In this document: piece after piece, positions 16,627 to 25,230 of the stretch
Layout of the letters: every line of letters starts with the position of its first letter
Position numbering within the stretch: position 1 is the stretch's first letter
Assembly: GCF_000661955.1 (NCBI RefSeq)
Contig: NZ_CP007597.1
Span: 1,543,605-1,607,604 of the forward strand
Direction of reading: 5' to 3'
Origin: Stenotrophomonas rhizophila
GTDB lineage: Bacteria; Pseudomonadota; Gammaproteobacteria; Xanthomonadales; Xanthomonadaceae
DNA length: 64,000 nucleotides
Notes under the pieces: generated by a model
Seen by the model: the letters and a program-made list of their open reading frames with translations, nothing else
Database searches by the model: none
What the model was told of the DNA's origin: nothing
Program-made: the position numbers and the translations under genes

Positions 16627-18954
16627 ATGCCTGCCTTCCGCACCACCTCCGCGCCGCTGTCGTCCCGTCATTCCACCGCGCTGCCGCGCCGCCATGCACT
16701 GGCGCTGGCCTGCGCCACCGCCTCGCTGTTCGGCCTGGCCGGCACCGCGATGGCTCAGGACGCGTCGCCGACCTCGCTGGACACCATCACCGTCAACGCC
16801 GACCACCGCGAGCGCAACCTGCAGGAAGTGCCGGTGTCGGTGGGCGTGGTGCAGGGCGAGCAGATCCGCGACTACACCGCCGGCGGTGATGACACCCTGC
16901 TGGCGCTGTCGGGCAAGGTGCCCAGCTTCTACGCCGAAACCACCACCGGGCGCATCTTCCCGCGCTTCTACATCCGTGGCCTGGGCAACATCGACTTCTA
17001 CCTGGGTGCCTCGCAGCCGGTGTCGATCATCCAGGACGACGTGGTGCTGGAGCATGTGGTGCTGAAGTCCAACCCGGTCTATGACGTGGACCAGATCGAA
17101 GTGCTGCGCGGCCCGCAGGGCACGCTGTTCGGCCGCAACACCACCGCCGGCATCGTCAAGTTCGACACCATCAAGCCCAGCCAGGAATCCAGCGGCCGCG
17201 TGCAGGCCAGCTATGGCAGCTTCGGCAGCGTGGCCATCGACGGCGGCGTGGGCGGTGCGATCAACGACATCGCCTCGTTCCGCGTCTCGGCGCTGTACCA
17301 GCACCGCGATGACTACGTCGACAACACCTACACCGGCCCCAGCGCCGATGGCACCGTGGCCCCGCGCAAGAACGCGATGGGCGGCTTCGACGACCGCAAC
17401 GTGCGCGCCCAGCTGCTGCTGCAGCCGACCGACAACTTCTCGCTGCTGGCCTCGGCCCACGCGCGCGACTACGACGGCACCTCGACCCTGTTCCTGCGTG
17501 GCGCGATCACCAAGGGCTCCAACAAGACCGACGTGGCGCGTGACCGCGTGGCCTACGACGAAGCCGACAACAACCCGCAGTCCTACAAGACCTACGGCGG
17601 TTCGGTGAAGGCCGTCTACGATTTCGGCGACCTGTCGCTGACCTCGATCACCGCCTACGAAACCACCTCCGGCTACAGCCGCGGCGACACCGACGGTGGC
17701 GCGGCGGTGAACTACCCGGTCAACGGCCTGCCCAACGGCTATGGCCAGTCGATGGGTCAGATCCGCGACCTGGACCAGTGGACCCAGGAAGTGCGCCTGG
17801 CCAATGGCGATGACAACCGCCTGAAGTGGCAGGTGGGCGCGTTCTACTTCGACGGCCGCGACACCACCGATTTCTACCAGCGCGCCTGGTTCCTGCAGGG
17901 CAACGCGCGCAACCCGAACAACTGGGTGCGCCTGCGCAACGTCAACACCTCCTGGGCCGGCTTCGGCCAGGTCAGCTATGACGTGACCGACAAGTTCACC
18001 CTGACCGCCGGCGTGCGCCAGACGCGCGACGAGAAGCACACCCGTCTGCTCAAGACCGCCGACACCGCCGCCGGCGTGGTGACCTACAAGGGTCGCACCG
18101 ACGTGGAAATGGCCGACACCACCCCGAGCTGGGACGTGAGCGCGATGTACGCGTTCAATCCGCAGTTCAGCGTGTATGCGCGCGTGGCCCGTGGCTTCCG
18201 TGGCCCGACCATCCAGGGCCGTTCGGCGGTGTTCAACGCCGACTTCACGACCGCCGATTCGGAAACCATCCTGTCCTGGGAAGCGGGCATCAAGAGCAGC
18301 CTGTGGGACAACCGCCTGCGCGTGAACGCGGCCGCGTTCACCTACGTGGTCAACGACATCCAGCTCAACGGCAACGATTCGGACGGCAACGGCGTGCTGT
18401 TCAACGCCGACAAGGCCAAGGCCTACGGCCTGGAAGCGGACATGCAGCTGCGCCCGATTCCGAACCTGAGCCTGAGCGCCGGCGTGAGCCTGCTGCACAG
18501 CGAGATCCAGGACGACCGCGTGTATGCCCAGGTCTGCGCCCTGAACGGCGCGGTGGTGTGCACCGTGAACGACCCGACCATCAAGGTCGGTGCGAACACG
18601 TTTGCCCAGATCAACGGCAACCCGCTGCCGAACGCGCCGAAGTACAACATCAACCTGGCCGCGCGCTACGACGTGCCGGTCAACGACAGCGATGTGTTCT
18701 TCGTGTCCACCGACTGGAACAAGCAGGGCTACACCAGCTTCGTGCTGTACGACTCGGCCGAGTTCAACTCCAAGGGCAGCTTCGAAGGCGGCCTGAAGCT
18801 GGGCTATTCGGGCAACTACGGCGCGTGGGAAGTGGCCCTGTTCGCGCGCAACATCACCAATGAGAAGAACCTCAAGGGTGTGATCGAGAACTACATGGCG
18901 GCGGTGTACAACGAACCGCGCACCGTGGGCGTTTCGCTCAACATGAACTGGTAA
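16627..18954 (+). CDS. TonB-dependent outer-membrane receptor
   Basis: This receptor of 775 residues has a signal peptide ending in GTAMAQ. A TonB-box-like segment, DTITVNA, follows at about 51-57. The plug domain carries VEVLRGPQ-type features (QIEVLRGPQGTLFGRNTT) and YIRGLGN. A 22-strand barrel follows and ends in VGVSLNMNW. It imports a ligand across the outer membrane using TonB-ExbBD energy. Plug motifs and length fit the broad group of uncharacterised Xanthomonadaceae receptors rather than a defined siderophore class. There is no sigma/FecR extension at the N terminus. A strong hairpin follows the stop. Confidence 0.93.
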   Translation: MPAFRTTSAPLSSRHSTALPRRHALALACATASLFGLAGTAMAQDASPTSLDTITVNADHRERNLQEVPVSVGVVQGEQIRDYTAGGDDTLLALSGKVPSFYAETTTGRIFPRFYIRGLGNIDFYLGASQPVSIIQDDVVLEHVVLKSNPVYDVDQIEVLRGPQGTLFGRNTTAGIVKFDTIKPSQESSGRVQASYGSFGSVAIDGGVGGAINDIASFRVSALYQHRDDYVDNTYTGPSADGTVAPRKNAMGGFDDRNVRAQLLLQPTDNFSLLASAHARDYDGTSTLFLRGAITKGSNKTDVARDRVAYDEADNNPQSYKTYGGSVKAVYDFGDLSLTSITAYETTSGYSRGDTDGGAAVNYPVNGLPNGYGQSMGQIRDLDQWTQEVRLANGDDNRLKWQVGAFYFDGRDTTDFYQRAWFLQGNARNPNNWVRLRNVNTSWAGFGQVSYDVTDKFTLTAGVRQTRDEKHTRLLKTADTAAGVVTYKGRTDVEMADTTPSWDVSAMYAFNPQFSVYARVARGFRGPTIQGRSAVFNADFTTADSETILSWEAGIKSSLWDNRLRVNAAAFTYVVNDIQLNGNDSDGNGVLFNADKAKAYGLEADMQLRPIPNLSLSAGVSLLHSEIQDDRVYAQVCALNGAVVCTVNDPTIKVGANTFAQINGNPLPNAPKYNINLAARYDVPVNDSDVFFVSTDWNKQGYTSFVLYDSAEFNSKGSFEGGLKLGYSGNYGAWEVALFARNITNEKNLKGVIENYMAAVYNEPRTVGVSLNMNW

Positions 18955-19012
18955 GGTCGGCTGCATCGGCGGCGCGTACGCGCGCTGCCGACGCTGCCGC
19001 TGAGGTAGTCCC

Positions 19013-19040
19013 ACAACGCCCTGCCCATGCAGGGCGTTGT
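19013..19040 (+). terminator. Strong hairpin after the TonB-dependent receptor gene
   Basis: An 11-bp perfect stem (ACAACGCCCTG with CAGGGCGTTGT) encloses the loop CCCATG. There is no T-run. A nearly identical hairpin with compensating base changes lies at 22459-22486. Confidence 0.55.
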
Positions 19041-19116
19041 GCGTTGCGTGCTATGGTCCCCGGCCCGCATCGGACGCGCGGTTGCCCCGATGCCCCACGT
19101 TGAAAGGATCTTGACG

Positions 19117-20250
19117 ATGCTCCGGCAGCTTTACACGACCTACGCCGATCCTGCCGCGGCCAGGACGCTGGTGGCCACCTGCAAGGCCGCAGTGGTGCAG
19201 TGGCGCTGGGCGACCGAGTCGATGGCCTTCGCCACGCCGTTCCTGCAGGAGAAGCAGGGCGGGCCCAAGGCGCGGTGGGTCATCGATGACAAGGCGGACC
19301 CCGCCAGGCACGTATGCCATGGCTTCGATGCGCAGGGGCGGGTAGTGATTGAATGCGGAACGCGCGGCACGATCACGGCGTGGCTGCATGCACCCGGCGT
19401 GCGCCATAGTCTGTCGTTTGACGACGGTGACATCGCATCAGGCTGGGAATGGCGCGAGCACGACGGCAAGCTGCAGGGGCTGGACCTGATCACCGACGAT
19501 CGCGGTTTCAACGAGACCTACCATTGGGAGGGCGACCAGCTGCAGCGCGTGGTGATCGAGAACTGGTCCAAGCGCGAGGGTACCTGGTGGTGCCAGAACG
19601 TCTACACCTACAACGACGCCGGTCAGCTCGACAGGATCGTGCTGGAGTATCTGGATGCCAAGGGGCGCCGCAACGGCAAAAGCCGGTTGGAGTACCAGCG
19701 CCCGCGTCCGGGCGAAACCCTGGCCACGGTGACCGCCGAGGTGGAGCGGTTGCTGATCGAGGCGATCAGCGCGCAGCTGCCACGCATTCCCGCCGGCGAA
19801 CCGCTGTACTGCCTGCTGCTGTGTTTCACCGCCGAGGACACCACCGCGGCCTGGCCGCCGTTCCTGGTGTGGGGCCGGCAGCCGTATCGGCAGGCGGTGC
19901 TGGACCGTGGCGATGACGAAGCGCGGTACTACCTGTGGGCGCCCGACGAGATCCGTGAGGTGCAGGGCGACAGCGAGGAGCATTGGTTTACCGAGCCGGC
20001 ACTGACCGAGGCCTGCCAACGCCACAGCCAGTACATGGAGCTGCGCCAAAGCACTGCGTCGGCCACGCGCGTGCTCAAGAACGTGGCGGCGTGGCTGGAT
20101 GCCCACGAGCGCCGCGCCCTGCTCACCACCACCGACGACTTCGTGGTGGCGGTGGCCGACAACAGCGGCAACATCGATCCGTTGCCGGGCCTGCGCAAGG
20201 CGATCGGCCCGGAACGCTGGGCCGTGCTGAAAGCGCGCGGCTGCGTCTGA
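19117..20250 (+). CDS. Hypothetical protein, 377 residues
   Basis: This is an unrecognised cytoplasmic protein. The N-terminal half is beta-rich, with repeat-like segments ending in YTYNDAGQLDRIVLEYLD that recall the strand-turn pattern of YD/MORN-like repeats. The C-terminal half is helical and acidic (DEIREVQGDSEEHWF, LVWGRQPYRQ). The start at 19117 is chosen for AAAGGA nine bases upstream; two earlier in-frame ATGs lack such a site. It converges on another large unknown gene, with a single REP palindrome between their ends. No function is assigned. Confidence 0.7.
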   Translation: MLRQLYTTYADPAAARTLVATCKAAVVQWRWATESMAFATPFLQEKQGGPKARWVIDDKADPARHVCHGFDAQGRVVIECGTRGTITAWLHAPGVRHSLSFDDGDIASGWEWREHDGKLQGLDLITDDRGFNETYHWEGDQLQRVVIENWSKREGTWWCQNVYTYNDAGQLDRIVLEYLDAKGRRNGKSRLEYQRPRPGETLATVTAEVERLLIEAISAQLPRIPAGEPLYCLLLCFTAEDTTAAWPPFLVWGRQPYRQAVLDRGDDEARYYLWAPDEIREVQGDSEEHWFTEPALTEACQRHSQYMELRQSTASATRVLKNVAAWLDAHERRALLTTTDDFVVAVADNSGNIDPLPGLRKAIGPERWAVLKARGCV

Positions 20251-20264
20251 TTCCTCGCGTCCAA

Positions 20265-20287
20265 GTAGAGCCGACCGTTGGTCGGCT
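20265..20287 (+). repeat. Single SMAG-type REP palindrome
   Basis: GTAG is followed by an 8-bp stem, AGCCGACC with GGTCGGCT, around a GTT loop. It lies between the 3' ends of two convergent genes, the usual place for these elements. Confidence 0.85.
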
Positions 20288-20295
20288 TCCCCGGT

Positions 20296-22362
20296 TCAGA
20301 CCGGCTGGATGTCGTGCCGGTCTGGCACGGCATGCTGGCCGAAGGTGAGCTGCCAGCTGCGCAGGTCCACCTTCTCGCGGTCGCGGGCCTGTTGGCGCGT
20401 GGCCCGGCTGGCGCCAAACAGCTTGCCCTGGCCGTCGATCAACGGGCGCATGCGCAGCACGTCGGCGTTGTCCGGCTCGGCTTCCGCGGCGCGCTCAAGC
20501 CATACCTTGGCCAGGAAGGCGTTGGCAGGCACGCCGTTGCCGAAGTGGAAGACATCGGCCAGGAAGCCGGCCGCCCACGCCTGGGTCGCGCTGTCGCCGC
20601 GCCACCACAGCGGCCCGAGCAGATCGAACACCGCTTCCTGCTTGTCGGCGTCATCCTCGCCCTGGTACAGCAGCACCGCCAGATTCTTGTGGGCCGGCCG
20701 CCATACCCGGTCGTGGGGCGCGGCTTCATCCACGCAGCGGCGGTAGAGCGCGCGCGACTGCTGCTGGAGGGCCGGCTCGGGATTCTGCTCGAAGGCCTGG
20801 CCCAGCTGCCACGCGCGGTTGTAGATCACCACCAGGTCGCCGGCGGCGATCGCACGCTCGGTCCACGCACTTTCCTGCGCCGTATCGATGAAGGCGGGGA
20901 AGTCCTGGCCGCCCACACGCCCCCGGTACAGGTCCACCAGCGTCGCCATCGACCGGGGATCCCCGGCCGCGCCCAGGTCCAGCAGCATCTGCAGGCCCGC
21001 CGGGGCGGACACCGCGCAGAACAGGTTGGCCGCTACCGTGGACAGGTCGACGTCTTCTTCGCGGGCCATCGCCAGCGCCCCGCGCAGATGCCGGGTGGCC
21101 AGCGCGGCGTCGACACTGAAGCCGAACAGGCCGGATTGGCGGCCCGCGGCGAGCCACGCCAGCGCATGCGCGCTGTCGGTCCAGTCTTCGACGCTGGCCA
21201 GCACCTGTGCGAACAGCGTGTCGGCGCCATCGACGTGCGCAAACAGCGCGCAGGCTTCCAGCACGGTCAAGCCTTCTTCGATCACGCAGGCCGGGTCCAG
21301 CGCGAAGGCTTCGGCCAGGCAGTCATGCGCATGCGCCATCCGCACCGGGTCCCAGTGCACGTGATTTTCCTGCGGTTCGTCGCGGCCCAGGTGGTAGTCC
21401 AGCATCGCCCACCAGCACAGCACCAGGGCCCGCGTCGATGCATCCAGGTGCAGGTCGAGCAGGGCGGCGTAGGCCTGGTCGTACTGGGCCACGTCGTCGG
21501 CATTGTCGGCGTCCGGCTGGAACCCGAGCCAGTCGCGTTCCTTCAACACGCGCAGGCGGTTGCGCTGCGGCAGCATCAACCGGGCGGCGTCGGCGCCGTC
21601 GATGAAGTGCTGCATCAGCGCATGACTGCCGCCCCAGCGCGGGTACAGGTAGTACAGGTAGGTTTCCAGCGCGTCGGTGTCGTTGGCACGGATCGCCAGT
21701 GCCTGCTGCAGCCAGTAATCGGCGGCGTACTCGAACGCTTCTTCGCTGCGCCCGGCCAGCCGCGGCGGCAGGGTGGGCAGGGCCTCCAGCGGGCGGCCAT
21801 ACGGCGCCAACAACGCCACGGCGGCCGCAAATCCATCCGGATCCTGGTGCTGCTGCGCGTTGTACAGATCGGCACGGCCACCGCGCTGCAGCTGCTGCAG
21901 CCAGCGCGGTTCGCCCAGGTAGCACGACATGCGCAGCATCCGGCCCAGCACGAAGGCCGGGCGCGGGTGCCGTGCAATGGTGTGCAGCCACGCAGCCAGT
22001 GCGTGGTCGCGGGCCAGGCCCGCCGCATCCCATTGCACCTGGCGGATGGTTTCGATGGTTTCGCTGGAACGGATGCGCCCGCAGGCGCGATCCCACAGCG
22101 CACCCAGCACGGCCCAGGGATGCGGGCTGTGCGGCTGTTGCGCACACCACTGCCGCGCCTGCTCAAGCCGCGTGGGCAGGTCCTGCGCAGGATCAAGCAG
22201 GGTGGCCAGCAGCCAACCGTATCCGAAGCGCGAGGTGCTGCCGTCGAGCCACTGCTGTTCCATCTCGCCCAGCAGCCGGTCGACGTCATCGAAGCGGTGC
22301 TGGTGCAGGGCATCGCGCGCGTTGCGGCGAAGGGCCAGCGCGTCGTGGGGGGAATGCGCCAT
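20296..22362 (-). CDS. Hypothetical protein, 688 residues, helical repeats
   Basis: This large cytoplasmic protein has no recognised catalytic motif. It is rich in Trp, Ala and Leu and built of helical pairs reminiscent of TPR/Sel1-like repeats (RFGYGWLLATLLDPAQDLP, LHLDASTRALVLCWWAM, NRAWQLGQAFEQNPEPAL). The start at 22362 is favoured by AAGGA twelve bases upstream, and an in-frame ATG at 22398 is possible. It follows the serine-hydrolase gene on the same strand after a hairpin. Proteins of this size and composition in Xanthomonadaceae are usually left as unknown. Confidence 0.75.
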   Translation of the reverse strand: MAHSPHDALALRRNARDALHQHRFDDVDRLLGEMEQQWLDGSTSRFGYGWLLATLLDPAQDLPTRLEQARQWCAQQPHSPHPWAVLGALWDRACGRIRSSETIETIRQVQWDAAGLARDHALAAWLHTIARHPRPAFVLGRMLRMSCYLGEPRWLQQLQRGGRADLYNAQQHQDPDGFAAAVALLAPYGRPLEALPTLPPRLAGRSEEAFEYAADYWLQQALAIRANDTDALETYLYYLYPRWGGSHALMQHFIDGADAARLMLPQRNRLRVLKERDWLGFQPDADNADDVAQYDQAYAALLDLHLDASTRALVLCWWAMLDYHLGRDEPQENHVHWDPVRMAHAHDCLAEAFALDPACVIEEGLTVLEACALFAHVDGADTLFAQVLASVEDWTDSAHALAWLAAGRQSGLFGFSVDAALATRHLRGALAMAREEDVDLSTVAANLFCAVSAPAGLQMLLDLGAAGDPRSMATLVDLYRGRVGGQDFPAFIDTAQESAWTERAIAAGDLVVIYNRAWQLGQAFEQNPEPALQQQSRALYRRCVDEAAPHDRVWRPAHKNLAVLLYQGEDDADKQEAVFDLLGPLWWRGDSATQAWAAGFLADVFHFGNGVPANAFLAKVWLERAAEAEPDNADVLRMRPLIDGQGKLFGASRATRQQARDREKVDLRSWQLTFGQHAVPDRHDIQPV

Positions 22363-22458
22363 GGGGAACAGCGTCCTTGCAGAGAATCGGACGCGCATTC
22401 TAGGCAATCTTCTGCCTGCCGTGACTGTCTGCAGTGACTGCCTTCCGTGATACGGGCA

Positions 22459-22486
22459 ACGACGCCCTGTGCATACAGGGCGTCGT
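22459..22486. terminator. Strong hairpin after the serine hydrolase gene
   Basis: An 11-bp perfect stem (ACGACGCCCTG with CAGGGCGTCGT) encloses the loop TGCATA, 8 bases beyond the minus-strand stop at 22494. It is the sister of the hairpin at 19013-19040. There is no T-run. Confidence 0.5.
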
Positions 22487-22493
22487 GCGTGGA

Positions 22494-23669
22494 CTACTTC
22501 GCGGACGGGGTGGTGGCAGGCGCCAGTTCGGCGAACAGGCCGCCAAGCAGGCCCATGCTGGCCTTGTCGGCGCCCATGTCCTCGGCGGCGTTGGCAATGG
22601 CGATCACGCCGTTGTTCTGCCCGGGGAACAGCACCACCCAGGCCAGCCAGTTGCCATCCGAACCGCCATGCACCAGCACCGGTCCCTGGCGGCCGGCGAT
22701 GGATGGCTGTACGCCCCAATCCAGCCCGGACGGACTGCCCGGCTGCGCGGTCTGCATCAGCGCATACGACGCCAGGGTCAGCAGCTTGCCCTGGCCGCGG
22801 CTACCGGCCAGCTGGTCGATGGCAAACAGCGCCAGGTCCTGCAGGCGCATGTGCAGGTTGCCTGCCGCGGTGTAGATCGGCGGTACGCCATCGTCGGCCT
22901 TGGTCGGTGCGCGGGTTACCGGCGCGCCGGCGCGGTGGCCCAGCAGCTGCCCGGCCGGCGGTGTGCCGAAGCCGGCCCCGGTCATGCCCAGGGGTTGGAA
23001 CACTTCGCGCTGGATCAGCGTTTCCACCGGCGCGCCGGCCGCCCGTTCGGCGATCACCGCCGCGACCAGGAAGCCGCTGTTGCTGTAGGCGAATTCGGTG
23101 CCCGGCGGATGCACCGGTGCTTCGGACAGGGCGGCCTTGATGTAGGCCTCGCGTTGCACCGGCAGGGCGCGGGTGTCGGTGAAGAACGCATCCAGCGCGG
23201 CGCCGTCGGTGAGGTTCTCCGGCAGGCCGGCGCGGTGCGATAGCAATTGCACCAGCGTGACATCGCGGTAGGCCGGCTGCATCTGCGCGGCCAGGTCGGG
23301 CAGCATCGCCGCCAACGGTGCATCCCACTTCAGCACGCCCTGTTCGACCAGCCGCGCGATCATCGCCACGGTGATCGGCTTGCCGGTGGAGCCGATCATC
23401 CAGGCATCGTTGCTGGTTGCGGCGGTCTTGGCGTCGTTGCGACGCACGCCGCTGACCGCCTGTTCGGTGACCTTGCCGTCGCGGATCACCAGCACGCCCA
23501 TGGCCGGCGTGGCGGTGCCCTGCATCGCCTGCGCGATGCGTGTCTGCAGGTCGTCGGCGGCGCTGGCGCTGGCGGCAACGCACAGCAATGACAGGCCCAG
23601 CCACCGGCGCAGGCCGCGCACGGTGCGGTGGGAGGAAGCTGTGGTCCGTCGGGCGGTGATTGTATGCAT
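22494..23669 (-). CDS. Serine hydrolase, beta-lactamase/class C family, exported
   Basis: This exported protein of 391 residues has a signal peptide ending near ASASAADD. It has the full active-site set of class C beta-lactamases and related esterases/DD-peptidases: SxxK in GSTGKP (about 93-97), YxN in YSNSG, and HGG in VHGGSDGN near the C terminus. The family includes penicillin-binding proteins, esterases and D-aminopeptidases. The sequence is not close enough to AmpC to call a resistance enzyme. The start at 23669 has AAAGGA at good spacing. It acts in the periplasm, and its substrate is unknown. Confidence 0.88.
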   Translation of the reverse strand: MHTITARRTTASSHRTVRGLRRWLGLSLLCVAASASAADDLQTRIAQAMQGTATPAMGVLVIRDGKVTEQAVSGVRRNDAKTAATSNDAWMIGSTGKPITVAMIARLVEQGVLKWDAPLAAMLPDLAAQMQPAYRDVTLVQLLSHRAGLPENLTDGAALDAFFTDTRALPVQREAYIKAALSEAPVHPPGTEFAYSNSGFLVAAVIAERAAGAPVETLIQREVFQPLGMTGAGFGTPPAGQLLGHRAGAPVTRAPTKADDGVPPIYTAAGNLHMRLQDLALFAIDQLAGSRGQGKLLTLASYALMQTAQPGSPSGLDWGVQPSIAGRQGPVLVHGGSDGNWLAWVVLFPGQNNGVIAIANAAEDMGADKASMGLLGGLFAELAPATTPSAK

Positions 23670-23986
23670 GGAAGTCCTTTACGCAGCAGCGTGGGCAGAA
23701 CCTGCGCCACTGGCGCGGCCCGCGGGATGCGACGTCCACCGGCACCCTGCACAGGCGTGGCAGGCGGCGTGCAATTCACTCTTGCATGCTGTTCAGGCCG
23801 CTGTATGTGCCTGCGGTCATGGCGGCAGGCACCGCTTCGCGATCGTGTTGGCGTACGTACAGGATCGCGACAGGTCTATCGCGGGGGGGCGTGCAGCGCG
23901 TTGCGCAGCCTTGGCGCGAGGTGCCACGCGATGCAGCCTGCTGCATCGCGTCTTCCATCGCCGCGCATTGCGCGCGGCGTGCGGGT
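23670..23986. other. Intergenic region with a perfect 10-bp palindrome
   Basis: This 317-base gap lies between rnd and the serine-hydrolase gene, both on the minus strand. It contains a perfect hairpin at 23927-23950 (CGCGATGCAG, loop CCTG, CTGCATCGCG) 37 bases past the end of rnd. It may end rnd transcription, though no T-run follows. I see no credible gene in the rest. Confidence 0.5.
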
Positions 23987-25066
23987 TCAGACCGTCGGCA
24001 ACAGCGGTGCCAGCACCGGCTCCAGCTGCTGGCGCCGCCAGCCGGCCAGTGCGTTCGGCCACTGCCGGCTTTCCAGGTAGCTTTCCAGATGCTTGCGCGA
24101 GGCCAGCACGCCGTCGGGCAAGCCCAGTTCGGCGGTGCGTGCGCTGACCGCATCCTGCAGCCGCTTCAGGGCCTGCTTGTTGCTGTCGGTGCCGGGCAAG
24201 GCGAGCGGTGCGTCGGCTTCGTCGTCGAGCGGGGTGGTCAACGCCTCCCAGACCGGGGTGAGCAGCTTGCGCGGGGCTTTCGGGAAGCCTTCCATCAGCT
24301 TGTCCAGCGCGGCTACGTCGGCCGGCGGGGTGCGCGCGAGCAGGGCGGCCAGTTCGTTGTCCAGGATCCAGCTGCGCGGCTTGTCGCTGATGCGCGCCTG
24401 CACATCGCGCCAGCGCAGCAGGCGCAGCAGGCGCATCTGTGCCGCGGCGTCCATGAACTGCGCCGAGCGCATCGCCACGTGCGGCCAGCGTTCTTCGTCG
24501 TGCTCGACGCTGGCCAGCAGGCGTTCGGCGTCGTCCTGCAGCCACTGCCGGCGGTCAAGCTCGCCGAGCTTGGCATCGATCGCATCGTGGATCGCGAACA
24601 GGTACTCCACGTCATCGGCGGCGTACTCCAGCTGCGCCTCCGACAGCGGTCGGCGCATCCAGTCCGAGCGCGTCTCGCCCTTGGCCAGGGTCACCCCGGT
24701 GATCGCGTTGACCAGCTTCTGGTAGCCCATGCCGCCGCCGATCCCGGCCAGCGCCGCGCCGATCTGGGTATCGAACAACGGTCGCGGCAGCACGCCGCAG
24801 GCAACCTTAAAGGTGACCAGGTCTTCGCTGGCGCTGTGCATGATCTTCAGGATGCTGGTATCGCCCAGCCACGTAGCCAGGGCCTCGTTCATGCCGGGAA
24901 TCAGCGGGTCGATCAGCAGGATCTCCTCGCCAACGGCCATCTGCACCAGGGCCAGCTGCGGCCAGTAGGTGCGTTCGCGGATGAATTCGGTGTCCAGCCC
25001 GATGCGGGTGGGGCGCTGGCGGTAGCGCTCGTCCAGTTCCGCCGGGGTTTTGATCCAATAAGCCAC
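23987..25066 (-). CDS. rnd: Ribonuclease D
   Basis: This 3'-5' exoribonuclease of 359 residues trims tRNA and other stable-RNA precursors. The DEDD nuclease domain has GLDTEFIRERTYWPQLALVQ (Asp and Glu near 24-26), HSASEDL and YAADDVEYL. One HRDC domain (about 210-285) and a C-terminal helical domain follow, as in the E. coli enzyme. It starts with GTG at 25066; no better ATG is available. The following gene is in the opposite direction. Motifs and length make the call secure. Confidence 0.96.
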   Translation of the reverse strand: MAYWIKTPAELDERYRQRPTRIGLDTEFIRERTYWPQLALVQMAVGEEILLIDPLIPGMNEALATWLGDTSILKIMHSASEDLVTFKVACGVLPRPLFDTQIGAALAGIGGGMGYQKLVNAITGVTLAKGETRSDWMRRPLSEAQLEYAADDVEYLFAIHDAIDAKLGELDRRQWLQDDAERLLASVEHDEERWPHVAMRSAQFMDAAAQMRLLRLLRWRDVQARISDKPRSWILDNELAALLARTPPADVAALDKLMEGFPKAPRKLLTPVWEALTTPLDDEADAPLALPGTDSNKQALKRLQDAVSARTAELGLPDGVLASRKHLESYLESRQWPNALAGWRRQQLEPVLAPLLPTV

Positions 25067-25230
25067 GTGGGTTCCGTCTACTGCAGGGGGTGCACAGGGG
25101 GAGCAGGATAACGCGCCGTGGTCGGCCTGCGCGCCGGTATCATGAACCTGTCACCGCGTGGCGGCAGGCGTGGCTTGCCTCACCCGGTCGGATTCAGCAA
25201 TGCTCGTGCCTGGCTGCAAGGAACCTGATT

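Noticed and set aside
13458..16646. Thousand-residue minus-strand ORF opposite the chemoreceptor
   Set aside because: It is an open antisense frame of a GC-rich gene. The plus-strand frame has clear Cache, HAMP and signalling motifs.
16576..19014. Minus-strand ORF of 812 codons opposite the TonB-dependent receptor
   Set aside because: It is a shadow of the receptor gene, with no recognisable domain.
20278..22437. Plus-strand ORF of 719 codons opposite the 688-residue unknown
   Set aside because: The composition is Arg/Gly/His-rich shadow type. The minus frame has normal amino-acid composition and a ribosome binding site.
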